DNA of 17,697 bases from JAAFHS01 sp031396505 (GCA_031396505.1 JANNKX010000003.1:1-17697); one strand, 5' to 3'. Positions 7,045-14,519 are shown, numbered from the stretch's first letter. The notes: generated by a model from the sequence alone, not told the origin. Numbers and translations are program-made.

Positions 7045-8379
7045 TCATCCCATCAGACTCGCATGCATATCTTCCGCCGCATCGCGCCCCTCGGCCACTG
7101 CCGTCACCGTCAGGTCATCACCACCGCTGGCACAATCGCCCCCGGCCCAGACCCCCGCCACCGATGTGCGCCCGGCGCCGGTCACCGCGATCTTGCCGCC
7201 CTCCAGCACAAGGCCCTCCGGCACCCCCGCCAGCGTCTGCCCGATCGCCTTGAACACCTGATCCGCCTTCAGGCGGAACGTCTCGCCCGTGGGGTTCAAC
7301 CCGCCCGGCCCCTCCGCCATATAGCCAAACTCCACCTCCGTGACCGCCCCGTTGCCATGCACCGCCACGGGTGCCGCATGCGTGATGATCCGCACCCCCG
7401 CCGACGTCGCATGATCCTGTTCATAGCCCGACGCGCTCATCCTGTCCTGCCCCCGCCGGTAGACGATCGTCACGTTTTCCGCGCCCAGCAGTTTCGACTG
7501 CACCGCCGCATCCACCGCTGTCATGCCGCCGCCAATCACCACCACATCGCGCCCGATCGGCACAGCACCCCGGTCCGGCTGTTGCCGCAAACCTGCGATG
7601 AATTCGACCGCGTCCTGCACATTTCCCCGGTCTTCGCCCGGTGCGCGCAAGGCATTCACCCCCGCCAGCCCCATGCCCAGAAACACCGCGTCATACTCCG
7701 CCTGCAAGCCCGCCAGCGTCATGTCGCGGCCAAGGGCGCGCCCGTGTTCAATGACAATCCCACCAATCTGCAACAGCCAGTCGACTTCCGCTTGCGCAAA
7801 ATCCCCAACCGCCTTGTAGGTCGCAATGCCGTATTCGTTCAGGCCCCCGGCACGCGGCCGCGCGTCAAACACCACCACATCGTGGCCCTTCATCGCCAGC
7901 CGATGCGCACAGGCCAATCCCGCGGGCCCCGCCCCCACCACCGCCGCACGCTTGCCCGTTGCCTGCGCCCGCACAAACGGATGCACGCCCCGCGCCATCA
8001 ACGTATCTGTCGCAAACCGCTGCAACCGCCCGATTTCAACCGGCTTGCCCTCCGCCGCCTCGCGCACGCAGGCCTCTTCGCACAGGGTTTCCGTCGGGCA
8101 CACCCGCGCGCACATGCCCCCCATGATGTTCTGCGCAAAAATCGTCTTTGCCGCCGCATCCGGTGTGCCCGTTGCGATCTGCCGGATGAACAGCGGGATG
8201 TCGATGGCTGTAGGACACGCCGTGATACATGGCGCATCATGGCAGAAATAACACCGGTCCGCCGCCACCCGCGCCTCGTGTCGGTCCAACGGCGCTGTAT
8301 GGTCGTCAAAATTGCGGGCGTAAACCTCAGGCGTCAGGCGATGCGCCACGACACCGGGCGTCAGCGGGCTGTTGGACAA
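7045..8379 (-). CDS. preT: NAD-dependent dihydropyrimidine dehydrogenase, electron-transfer subunit PreT
   Basis: A 444-residue NAD(P)H:FAD oxidoreductase that passes electrons to PreA. The N-terminal domain binds two iron-sulfur clusters. Likely ligands are C43, C46, C51, C55 (RCYFCHDAPCITACP) and C90, C94, C100, C104 (MCARVCPTETLCEEAC), the pattern of glutamate synthase small subunit and DPD. The FAD-binding GAGPAG is at 149-154 and the nucleotide-binding GGGMTAVDAA starts at 283. AIGQTL and the C-terminal GGDCASGG complete the family pattern. The frame is open to 8601, but the 74 extra residues overlap the accB side and do not resemble the family. A TTG at 8379 preceded by GGGAGGG is therefore preferred. 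E. coli PreT has 412 residues. The gene is divergent from accB and heads the preT-dedA-preA series. Confidence 0.9.
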   Translation of the reverse strand: MSNSPLTPGVVAHRLTPEVYARNFDDHTAPLDRHEARVAADRCYFCHDAPCITACPTAIDIPLFIRQIATGTPDAAAKTIFAQNIMGGMCARVCPTETLCEEACVREAAEGKPVEIGRLQRFATDTLMARGVHPFVRAQATGKRAAVVGAGPAGLACAHRLAMKGHDVVVFDARPRAGGLNEYGIATYKAVGDFAQAEVDWLLQIGGIVIEHGRALGRDMTLAGLQAEYDAVFLGMGLAGVNALRAPGEDRGNVQDAVEFIAGLRQQPDRGAVPIGRDVVVIGGGMTAVDAAVQSKLLGAENVTIVYRRGQDRMSASGYEQDHATSAGVRIITHAAPVAVHGNGAVTEVEFGYMAEGPGGLNPTGETFRLKADQVFKAIGQTLAGVPEGLVLEGGKIAVTGAGRTSVAGVWAGGDCASGGDDLTVTAVAEGRDAAEDMHASLMG

Positions 8380-8444
8380 GGCGAAACCCTCCCATGGCTT
8401 GCAGTCCTGAAAAAATTGGCATGCTTCCGTTTTTTTATCAAACG

Positions 8445-8454
8445 GTAAATTTAC
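8445..8454. promoter_or_regulatory. Perfect 10-bp palindrome in an AT-rich patch upstream of preT
   Basis: GTAAATTTAC reads the same on both strands and lies in the most AT-rich stretch of the preT/accB divergent region, about 70 bases before the preT start. Position and symmetry fit an operator, for example for a TetR- or GntR-type regulator of pyrimidine breakdown, but there is no direct evidence. A weak hairpin (CCGTTT paired with AAACGG) overlaps it on the preT side. The rest of the 212-base gap holds the accB promoter candidate and nothing else I recognise. Confidence 0.25.
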
Positions 8455-8507
8455 AAACTCCGCCAAATTTCCACCCTGACCAAAAAGCATGCAACGCCAA
8501 TGGGCGC

Positions 8508-8536
8508 TTTTCACCCTTGAATGCCTCGCGTATAAC
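8508..8536 (+). promoter_or_regulatory. Candidate promoter of accB-accC
   Basis: TTTTCA (8508-8513) and TATAAC (8531-8536) are separated by 17 bases. The -10 matches the sigma70 consensus at five of six positions and the -35 at four. The start of transcription would be near 8543, giving a leader of about 50 nt before accB. This is a sequence-only prediction. Confidence 0.45.
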
Positions 8537-8591
8537 CCCGGGCAATCAGGCGGCCCGATCCGCACCCCAGAACCGCCAACCAGAGGACGGC

Positions 8592-9071
8592 ATGAGCACA
8601 CATTCTTCCGAAGCAGACGTGGCCTTCATTCAGGCATTGGCCGAATTGCTGAACAAAAACGATCTGACCGAATTGTCGGTCAAGCGCGAATACGGGCCCG
8701 ATGATCGGCTGGATGTCAAAGTATCGAAACAGGTGCAAATGGTGCAGGCTGCCCCGGTCGTGCCGCACGCAGCCCCCACCACCCAAGCGGCCACCGCAAT
8801 GGCCGTCGCCGCAGCCCCCGAAGATCCGGCGCAGCACCCCGGTGCTGTCACCTCGCCCATGGTCGGCACGGTTTACATGTCGGCCGAACCCGGTGCGACA
8901 CCCTTTGTCGCCATCGGTGCAACCGTGACCGAAGGCCAGACCGTGCTGATCATTGAGGCCATGAAAACCATGAACCACATCCCCGCCCCACGCGCGGGCG
9001 TGGTCAAGCGAATCCTCGTCGCCGATGGCAACGCCGTCGAATACGGTGCGCCCTTGATGATTATCGAGTAA
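8592..9071 (+). CDS. accB: Acetyl-CoA carboxylase biotin carboxyl carrier protein
   Basis: A 159-residue BCCP. The N-terminal part (1-45) is the conserved dimerising segment, followed by an Ala/Pro-rich linker (about 50-85) and a C-terminal biotinyl domain. K125 in EAMKTMNHI is the lysine biotinylated by BirA. The carrier moves carboxybiotin between biotin carboxylase (AccC) and carboxyltransferase in the first step of fatty acid synthesis. The start at 8592 is set by AGAGGA 4 bases before the ATG and by family length (E. coli 156 residues). accC begins 4 bases after the stop, so the two are an operon. Confidence 0.96.
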   Translation: MSTHSSEADVAFIQALAELLNKNDLTELSVKREYGPDDRLDVKVSKQVQMVQAAPVVPHAAPTTQAATAMAVAAAPEDPAQHPGAVTSPMVGTVYMSAEPGATPFVAIGATVTEGQTVLIIEAMKTMNHIPAPRAGVVKRILVADGNAVEYGAPLMIIE

Positions 9072-9075
9072 GGCC

Positions 9076-10428
9076 ATGTTCGAAAAAATCCTGATCGCCA
9101 ACCGGGGCGAAATTGCCCTGCGCGTGATCCGCGCCGCGCGTGAGATGGGCATCAAATCCGTCGCCGTGCACTCCACCGCCGACAGTGACGCAATGCATGT
9201 CCGCATGGCCGACGAATCCATTTGCATCGGCCCCGCCTCATCCACCGACAGCTATCTGTCCAAGGCCGCCATCATTTCCGCCTGCGAAATCACCGGCGCA
9301 CAAGCCGTGCATCCCGGCTATGGATTCCTTTCCGAAAACGCCGCTTTTGCACAGGCGCTCGAAGATCACGGCATCACCTTCATCGGCCCCACGGCCGAAC
9401 ATATCCGCATCATGGGCGACAAGATCACCGCCAAGGAAACCGCCGCCGCCCTTGGCATTCCCGTCGTCCCCGGATCGGATGGCGGCGTGCCCGACTTTGA
9501 GACCGCCATCGGCGTTGCCGCCAAAATCGGCTTCCCCGTTATAATCAAGGCCACCGCAGGCGGCGGCGGACGCGGCATGAAGGTCGCAACCAACCCCGAA
9601 GAGCTGGAAATCGCCTTCCGCACCGCGCGGTCCGAGGCGAAGAATGCCTTCGGTAATGACGAAGTCTATATCGAAAAGTACCTGCAAACCCCGCGCCACA
9701 TCGAAATTCAGGTGTTCGGTGACGGCAAGGGCCGCGCCGTGCATCTGGGCGAGCGCGATTGCTCCCTGCAGCGCCGCCACCAGAAAGTCCTGGAAGAGGC
9801 CCCCGGCCCTGCCATCACCGCCGAACAGCGCGCCCGCATCGGCAAGGTCTGCGCCGATGCCGTTGCGAAAATCAACTACATCGGTGCCGGCACGGTCGAA
9901 TTCCTGTTTGAAAACGATGAATTCTACTTCATCGAAATGAACACCCGCCTGCAGGTCGAACATCCCGTCACCGAAGCCATCTTTGGCATCGACCTTGTGC
10001 GCGAACAGATCCGCGTCGCCGCAGGCATGGATTTGTCCTTTTCCCAAGACGATCTTGAAATCAACGGCCACGCCATCGAGGTCCGCATCAACGCCGAAAA
10101 GCTCCCCAACTTCTCACCCTGCCCTGGCAAGGTGCGGATGTATCACGCGCCCGGCGGTTACGGCGTCCGCATGGACAGCGCCCTGTATTCCGGGTATTCC
10201 ATCCCACCCTATTACGACAGCCTGATCGGCAAACTCATCGTACATGGCCGCGACCGTCCCGAGGCGCTTGCCCGGCTGAAACGCGCGCTTGGCGAATTGA
10301 TCGTGGACGGCGTCGATACCACCGTGCCGCTGTTTAATGCCCTGCTCGAAGAACCCGATGTCCTGTCAGGCACTTACAACATCCACTGGCTGGAAAAGTG
10401 GCTCGCCGCCACCTACGGGCAGGCCTAG
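9076..10428 (+). CDS. accC: Acetyl-CoA carboxylase, biotin carboxylase subunit
   Basis: A 450-residue ATP-grasp enzyme that carboxylates biotin on AccB using ATP and bicarbonate. The biotin carboxylase N-terminal domain begins FEKILIANRGEIALRVIRAA. The glycine-rich ATP loop GGGGRGMK is at residues 162-169, and K116 and K158 are the expected ATP-contacting lysines. The catalytic block EMNTRLQVEHPVTE spans 287-300, with E287, N289, R291 and E295. The C-terminal domain ends normally at family length (E. coli 449). A TAAGG overlapping the accB stop is the ribosome-binding site, so translation is probably coupled to accB. The gene converges with the methyltransferase gene across a palindromic element. 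Confidence 0.97.
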   Translation: MFEKILIANRGEIALRVIRAAREMGIKSVAVHSTADSDAMHVRMADESICIGPASSTDSYLSKAAIISACEITGAQAVHPGYGFLSENAAFAQALEDHGITFIGPTAEHIRIMGDKITAKETAAALGIPVVPGSDGGVPDFETAIGVAAKIGFPVIIKATAGGGGRGMKVATNPEELEIAFRTARSEAKNAFGNDEVYIEKYLQTPRHIEIQVFGDGKGRAVHLGERDCSLQRRHQKVLEEAPGPAITAEQRARIGKVCADAVAKINYIGAGTVEFLFENDEFYFIEMNTRLQVEHPVTEAIFGIDLVREQIRVAAGMDLSFSQDDLEINGHAIEVRINAEKLPNFSPCPGKVRMYHAPGGYGVRMDSALYSGYSIPPYYDSLIGKLIVHGRDRPEALARLKRALGELIVDGVDTTVPLFNALLEEPDVLSGTYNIHWLEKWLAATYGQA

Positions 10429-10456
10429 CTGCTAGCGCGGATCACCTGTGAATCCC

Positions 10457-10502
10457 AGCGTGTCGTGCGCAATCGGCTGAACCTGATTGCGCACGGTACG
10501 CT
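10457..10502. repeat. Palindromic element, copy A, between convergent accC and methyltransferase genes
   Basis: AGCGT (10457-10461) pairs with ACGCT (10498-10502), and GTGCGCAATC (10465-10474) pairs with GATTGCGCAC (10485-10494), with small internal and terminal loops. The element is related to the one at 16926-16969. In the inverted orientation 36 of 46 positions match, and the base pair closing the main stem is G-C here but C-G there. It could terminate both convergent transcripts, or be a REP- or MITE-like dispersed element. Confidence 0.7.
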
Positions 10503-10524
10503 TTAGGCCAAACTTGCCGCGCGC

Positions 10525-11232
10525 TTAGCGTGGCCGCAACAGACAGGTTGCCCGCCGCCGGTTTTCTGGGCGAAAGTAGTCCTGCACATTGCCGCGTTGC
10601 CCCTCTGGCACCGTGTTCCAGTCCAGCCATGTCAGATCAAAGCCCAGAACATCGGCCATCACCTCCATCGCAATGAACGACGGAACCCCCACCATCGATT
10701 CCGTCTGCCCTGCGGTTTGTGCAATCGCGTTCAGCGGGGTGTCCACCCGTTCCCGTGCGAACACCATCATCGCCCCCGGCAGGAGCAGAAACTCGCTGTC
10801 GATGATCATCAGTTCGGGTTGCAGCCGCCGCAGTTGTTTCAACAGCCAGAAGTGATCCATGATGTGATAGAAAATGCCCAACACCCCAATCACGTCATAG
10901 CGATGCCCTGCTGCAATTTCCGCCTGCACCCCGTCAAAAATATCCCCCACAGTCAATGTCACACACGCCTTCAGATCGTCATGCGGATAATGCCCATAAC
11001 GCTGCACCAGCTCCGCCCGCCCCTCGATGCCCAGAACCGACGCCGCCCCCGCCCCCGCAAAGGCATGGGCCCAACGCCCGTCATGCGCCGCGAGGTCCAG
11101 GACCGATTTTCCCGCAATCTGTGCCGCCAGCGGCGCCACAATCATCTGATGCCGCGTATTCAACCGCTGCACCGATGGAAAATCCTCTGCATAGGGCTTA
11201 ATATCATGCAGAAAATCAAAAAACCCCACCAC
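10525..11232 (-). CDS. Class I SAM-dependent methyltransferase (CmoB/DUF1698-like)
   Basis: A 235-residue protein with a Rossmann-type methyltransferase fold. SAM motif I is SVLDLAAHDGRWAHAFAGAGA (43-63) and E70 in GIEGR is the expected ribose-binding acid. The segment YDVIGVLGIFYHIMDHFWLLKQL resembles motif IV and the following helix of the DUF1698/CmoB-like group. The substrate cannot be told from sequence; CmoB itself modifies tRNA wobble uridine, but this protein is shorter and may act elsewhere. The start is a GTG at 11232, or the adjacent GTG at 11229, behind GAGGGG. It points against accC and aat, sitting between genes that are often neighbours in this order, so it may be a later insertion. 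It diverges from aat across 67 bases. Confidence 0.75.
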   Translation of the reverse strand: MVGFFDFLHDIKPYAEDFPSVQRLNTRHQMIVAPLAAQIAGKSVLDLAAHDGRWAHAFAGAGAASVLGIEGRAELVQRYGHYPHDDLKACVTLTVGDIFDGVQAEIAAGHRYDVIGVLGIFYHIMDHFWLLKQLRRLQPELMIIDSEFLLLPGAMMVFARERVDTPLNAIAQTAGQTESMVGVPSFIAMEVMADVLGFDLTWLDWNTVPEGQRGNVQDYFRPENRRRATCLLRPR

Positions 11233-11299
11233 AGCCCCTCACATTTGCCAAAAGATCAGCGTAGTGCAGCACCCAGACCACCGCAAGGACACCCCCTGA

Positions 11300-11965
11300 A
11301 TGGACCTGACGCCCGCGCTTCTCTTGCAGGCTTACGCACGCGGGATTTTTCCCATGGCCGACGGGCGCGATGATCCGGCCGTCCACTGGATCGATCCTCG
11401 ACAGCGCGGCATTCTCCCGCTGCAGGGCTTTCACATTGCCCGCAGCCTCGCCAGCCGCATTCGCCGCGATGCCCCCCTGATCACCATCAACCGCGATTTC
11501 AATGCCGTTGTCGCGGCCTGCGCCGACCGTCCCCAAACCTGGATCAGCACAACCATCGCTGATCTGTACGCCCAATTGCACGCCAGCGGTCAGGCCCACA
11601 GCCTTGAGGTGTGGCAGGACGGCACCCTTGTTGGCGGGGTCTACGGTGTCACGCTGGGCGCGGCATTCTTTGGCGAAAGCATGTTTTCGCGCCGCACCGA
11701 TGCATCGAAGATGGCCCTTGCCTATCTTGTCCATCGTTTGCGCGCTGGCGGTTTCACCTTGTTTGATACGCAGTTCCTGACGTCCCACCTTGCGTCCCTT
11801 GGCGGCATCGAAATTCCGCGTGCGCAGTATCACCGCCTGTTGACCGACGCCCTGCCTCGCACGGCCCGGTTTGATCCACCCGGTTATTCGCCCTCGATCG
11901 CCCCGTCATCAACGGGCGCTGGTTCAATTCCCGGCACGTCGCAGTTCAACACCCACACGTCATAA
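11300..11965 (+). CDS. aat: Leucyl/phenylalanyl-tRNA--protein transferase
   Basis: A 221-residue transferase that adds Leu or Phe from charged tRNA to proteins with N-terminal Lys or Arg, marking them for degradation by ClpAP through ClpS (N-end rule). Family blocks are LLLQAYARGIFPMA (7-20), VHWIDPRQRGILPL, GGVYGVTLGAAFFGESMFSRRTDASK and FDTQFLTSHLASLGG. Length is close to E. coli Aat (234). The start follows AAGGA about 10 bases upstream. The last 27 codons overlap the 3' end of the opposing DUF2155 gene (11884-11965). The final residues, Q-F-N-T-H-T-S, resemble Aat C-termini I recall from relatives, so the overlap is probably genuine. Confidence 0.95.
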   Translation: MDLTPALLLQAYARGIFPMADGRDDPAVHWIDPRQRGILPLQGFHIARSLASRIRRDAPLITINRDFNAVVAACADRPQTWISTTIADLYAQLHASGQAHSLEVWQDGTLVGGVYGVTLGAAFFGESMFSRRTDASKMALAYLVHRLRAGGFTLFDTQFLTSHLASLGGIEIPRAQYHRLLTDALPRTARFDPPGYSPSIAPSSTGAGSIPGTSQFNTHTS

Positions 11966-12276
11966 CGCGCGTGATCCATCGCCGACAGGGCCGGGCTTGA
12001 CGCAATCATCCAGCCGTAAAACGCCACCGCCGCCGCGCGATTATCCATGATCGTCAGATGCACGAAGGCGTCCGAGGCCGGGTCATTCGCCGGATAGCGG
12101 CATTCATCCAGCTTGATCGTCAACTGCCCGCGTTCCACCACCTGCCCCGCCGCCAGCACCAGATCTTCAGTATCGCCCGACAGCTTATCCAGCCACCGCA
12201 CAACGCCGCCAGGTGCCACCGCCGTTTCGGCAAACGCAGGCCCTGCAAGCAATGCCAAAACGCAGGCCCATTTCAT
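11884..12276 (-). CDS. DUF2155 domain protein, secreted
   Basis: A 130-residue protein with a Sec signal peptide (hydrophobic 4-14, likely cleavage after AFA at residue 16), so periplasmic. The DUF2155 core includes RWLDKLSGDTEDL, the single-disulfide candidates C59 and C112, and the closing block FYGWMIASSPALSAMDHARYDVWVLNC. The family has no assigned biochemical role. Its ATG overlaps the mlaD stop by 4 bases (12273-12276), showing translational coupling in the NDUFA12-mlaD-DUF2155 series. Its 3' end overlaps aat on the other strand by 82 bases. Confidence 0.88.
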   Translation of the reverse strand: MKWACVLALLAGPAFAETAVAPGGVVRWLDKLSGDTEDLVLAAGQVVERGQLTIKLDECRYPANDPASDAFVHLTIMDNRAAAVAFYGWMIASSPALSAMDHARYDVWVLNCDVPGIEPAPVDDGAIEGE

Positions 12277-12737
12277 TCTGACGCAGTCCCGTCATCGGAT
12301 TGCGCACCGACAAACCGCAACAGCAACGTCACAAGGCTGACCGACCCTTGGGTATCTTCAATCTCGGCCCCCGGTGCGAGTGTTTCCAGCGAACCGCCCG
12401 GCACGATCTCGATATAATTACCGCCCAGAAGCCCCTCAGAAGATACAAGAATTGCCGAATCGTCGGGTAGGATAATCGCCTTGTCCACCGCCACCACGGC
12501 ATCGGCATAAAACGTCTGCGGGTTCAGTGCCAAACTGGTAATCGTGCCGACCTTGACCCCGGCAAGCCGCACATCGGTCCCGACACTGATGCCATCTACC
12601 GCCCGGAAACTCGCCGTCAGATCATAGCTGTCACTGTTACTGCCGAAACCTGCCGTTTGCCCCGCATAGACCAGAAACCCGATCGCCGCCGCCAGCACCG
12701 CCGCCCCTGCCACCACCTCTGACGTATTTTCCGCCAT
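12273..12737 (-). CDS. mlaD: MlaD-type MCE domain lipid transport protein
   Basis: A 154-residue single-pass inner-membrane protein: an N-terminal hydrophobic anchor (about 8-26) followed by one MCE domain in the periplasm (about 38-115), with the family block LLGGNYIEIVPGG (103-115). MlaD forms the hexameric periplasmic ring of the MlaFEDB ABC complex, which moves phospholipids between outer and inner membrane. The ATG at 12737 shares a base with the stop of the upstream NDUFA12 gene (TAATG), so this start is preferred over a GTG five codons earlier. The partner genes mlaE and mlaF are not in the window. Confidence 0.9.
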   Translation of the reverse strand: MAENTSEVVAGAAVLAAAIGFLVYAGQTAGFGSNSDSYDLTASFRAVDGISVGTDVRLAGVKVGTITSLALNPQTFYADAVVAVDKAIILPDDSAILVSSEGLLGGNYIEIVPGGSLETLAPGAEIEDTQGSVSLVTLLLRFVGAQSDDGTASE

Positions 12738-13111
12738 TATTCCGGTTGCCACGCATCATAGTCGCGCCGCGCCTCCGGTGCCGTGCGCCGGATCGACCCT
12801 GCCGGCGCATAGGCGGCAGCCGTGCCCGTCAGGTTTTCAACATGCGGCTTTTCCCATGCCTTGTGCACCAGCGGCGCCTCGCTTGGCGGCTGATCCCAGG
12901 TGAAATGCAGCCAACCGTGCCAGTCGGGGCTGACGCGGCTTGCCTCCATCTCACCGTTGTAAATCACCCAGCGTCTCTTCGCGTCCTTGGTTTGGTAATA
13001 CAGGTTCCCCTGCTCATCCGTCCCCACCTTTATCCCGCGCCGCGCCGTGAACAACTGTGTGCCGATGGTCTGGCTGTTCCACCATGTCAGCAGGCGTTTC
13101 AGGAAATACAT
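12737..13111 (-). CDS. NADH:ubiquinone oxidoreductase subunit NDUFA12 family
   Basis: A 124-residue homologue of the 17.2-kDa accessory subunit of complex I, found in mitochondria and many Alphaproteobacteria. Family features are LLTWWNSQTIGTQLFT near the start, the basic RRGIKVGTDEQGNLYYQ, and RRWVIYNGEMEASRVSPDWHGWLH. The C-terminal half has PHVENLTGT and a Pro/Arg-rich tail with YDAWQPE. It would bind the matrix-arm side of complex I at the cytoplasmic face. GGAGG lies 8 bases before the ATG at 13111; an open frame extends upstream to 13474 but crosses the clpX 3' end antiparallel to nothing recognisable. It is the first gene of NDUFA12-mlaD-DUF2155; the nuo operon is elsewhere. Confidence 0.93.
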   Translation of the reverse strand: MYFLKRLLTWWNSQTIGTQLFTARRGIKVGTDEQGNLYYQTKDAKRRWVIYNGEMEASRVSPDWHGWLHFTWDQPPSEAPLVHKAWEKPHVENLTGTAAAYAPAGSIRRTAPEARRDYDAWQPE

Positions 13112-13204
13112 GCGTGGGCCTCCGGACCTGTGCTGCGTTGATGTATGCCGCAGCCGCGCGCCCGCGTCCAGATGCCACCGCCGCATGCCGACCCACCGGC
13201 CATG

Positions 13205-13228
13205 AAAAAGGCGGGCAATCGCCCGCCT
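13205..13228 (-). terminator. Rho-independent terminator of clpX
   Basis: On the minus strand AGGCGGGC pairs perfectly with GCCCGCCT around a GATT loop (8 base pairs, 13209-13228) and runs into TTTTT. It starts 22 bases after the clpX stop at 13251. This is the clearest intrinsic terminator in the window. It separates clpX from NDUFA12, which must therefore have its own promoter in about 13112-13200; I could not identify it. Confidence 0.9.
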
Positions 13229-13250
13229 GTTCCCCGCAATGATCCAAGCA

Positions 13251-14519
13251 TCAGCTTGCGGTGGCTTTTTCTTTCTTCTTGGTCGCCTCGGTATAGACCA
13301 AAATCGGCTTTGAACCCGAATGCACCGCCTCTTCCTTGACCACGACCTCTTCCACCGTATCCATGCCCGGCAGTTCGAACAGGGTATCCAGCAGGATGTC
13401 CTCCATGATCGACCGCAGGCCGCGCGCGCCCGTCTTGCGCTTGATCGCCCGTTTCGCAATCGCCACCAGCGCATCCGGCGTGAACGTCAGTTTCACCCCT
13501 TCAATATCGAACAGCCGCTGATACTGTTTCACCAGCGCGTTCTTCGGCTCCGTCAGGATCGTCACCAGTGCCGCCTCGTCCAGATCGGTCAGCGTCGCCA
13601 GCACCGGCAGACGCCCCACAAATTCCGGGATCAGCCCGAATTTCAACAGATCTTCGGGTTCAAGCTCCTTGAACAATTCACCCGCGCCGCGTTCCTCCGG
13701 CCCCTTTACATCCGCGCCGAACCCGATGCCCGACCCTTTGCCACGCTGCGCGATGATCTTTTCCAGACCCGCAAACGCGCCCCCGCAGATGAACAGGATG
13801 TTCGTCGTATCCACCTGCAGGAATTCCTGCTGCGGATGCTTGCGCCCACCCTGCGGCGGCACCGATGCCACCGTGCCTTCCATGATTTTCAACAGCGCCT
13901 GCTGCACGCCCTCGCCCGACACATCCCGCGTAATCGACGGATTGTCCGACTTGCGCGTAATCTTGTCGACCTCGTCGATATAGACGATCCCGCGCTGCGC
14001 CCGTTCAACGTTGTATTCAGACGCCTGCAGCAGCTTCAGGATGATGTTTTCCACATCCTCGCCGACATAGCCCGCTTCCGTCAGCGTCGTTGCATCCGCC
14101 ATCGTGAACGGCACATCCAGTATCCGCGCCAGCGTCTGCGCCAGCAGCGTCTTGCCACACCCCGTCGGCCCGATCAGCAGGATATTCGACTTGCTCAGCT
14201 CGATATCCGACTTCGACGAATGGTTCAGGCGTTTGTAATGGTTATGCACCGCCACCGACAGAACACGCTTGGCATGCACCTGCCCGATCACATAGTCGTC
14301 CAGCACCTTGCAGATATCGCGCGGCGTCGGCACCCCATCGGTCGATTTCAGACCCGTGGTCTTGGTCTCCTCGCGGATGATGTCCATGCACAGCTCGACG
14401 CATTCATCGCAGATGAACACCGTCGGCCCCGCAATCAGCTTGCGCACCTCATGCTGGCTTTTGCCGCAAAACGAACAATAAAGCGTGTTCTTGCTGTCGG
14501 TGCCTGAATTATTCGCCAT
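13251..14519 (-). CDS. clpX: ATP-dependent Clp protease ATP-binding subunit ClpX
   Basis: A 422-residue AAA+ unfoldase that feeds substrates into ClpP. The N-terminal zinc domain has C15, C18, C37 and C40 (CSFCGK and CDECVELC). Walker A GPTGCGKT is at 117-124, the pore loop GYVG at 150-153 and Walker B IVYIDEVDK at 178-186. Sensor-2 is in GARGLRSIMED near the C-terminus. The tail is lysine-rich. Two in-frame ATGs occur two codons apart (14525 and 14519); AAAGG lies 6 bases before the second, so it is preferred, and the first would add Met-Thr. The gene follows clpP by 117 bases on the same strand and ends at a strong terminator. Confidence 0.97.
   Translation of the reverse strand: MANNSGTDSKNTLYCSFCGKSQHEVRKLIAGPTVFICDECVELCMDIIREETKTTGLKSTDGVPTPRDICKVLDDYVIGQVHAKRVLSVAVHNHYKRLNHSSKSDIELSKSNILLIGPTGCGKTLLAQTLARILDVPFTMADATTLTEAGYVGEDVENIILKLLQASEYNVERAQRGIVYIDEVDKITRKSDNPSITRDVSGEGVQQALLKIMEGTVASVPPQGGRKHPQQEFLQVDTTNILFICGGAFAGLEKIIAQRGKGSGIGFGADVKGPEERGAGELFKELEPEDLLKFGLIPEFVGRLPVLATLTDLDEAALVTILTEPKNALVKQYQRLFDIEGVKLTFTPDALVAIAKRAIKRKTGARGLRSIMEDILLDTLFELPGMDTVEEVVVKEEAVHSGSKPILVYTEATKKKEKATAS

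Noticed and set aside
7030..8448. A 472-codon open frame on the plus strand opposite preT
   Set aside because: preT has full family motifs on the other strand. The antisense product is Arg/His/Pro-rich low-complexity sequence.
8380..8601. N-terminal extension of preT to 8601
   Set aside because: The extra 74 residues cross the accB promoter and start, lack similarity to PreT, and would overlap accB. A TTG with a strong ribosome-binding site at 8379 fits the family length.
13320..14507. A 395-codon open frame on the plus strand opposite clpX
   Set aside because: It is the antisense shadow of clpX, Arg/His/Gln-rich, with no domain and no ribosome-binding site.
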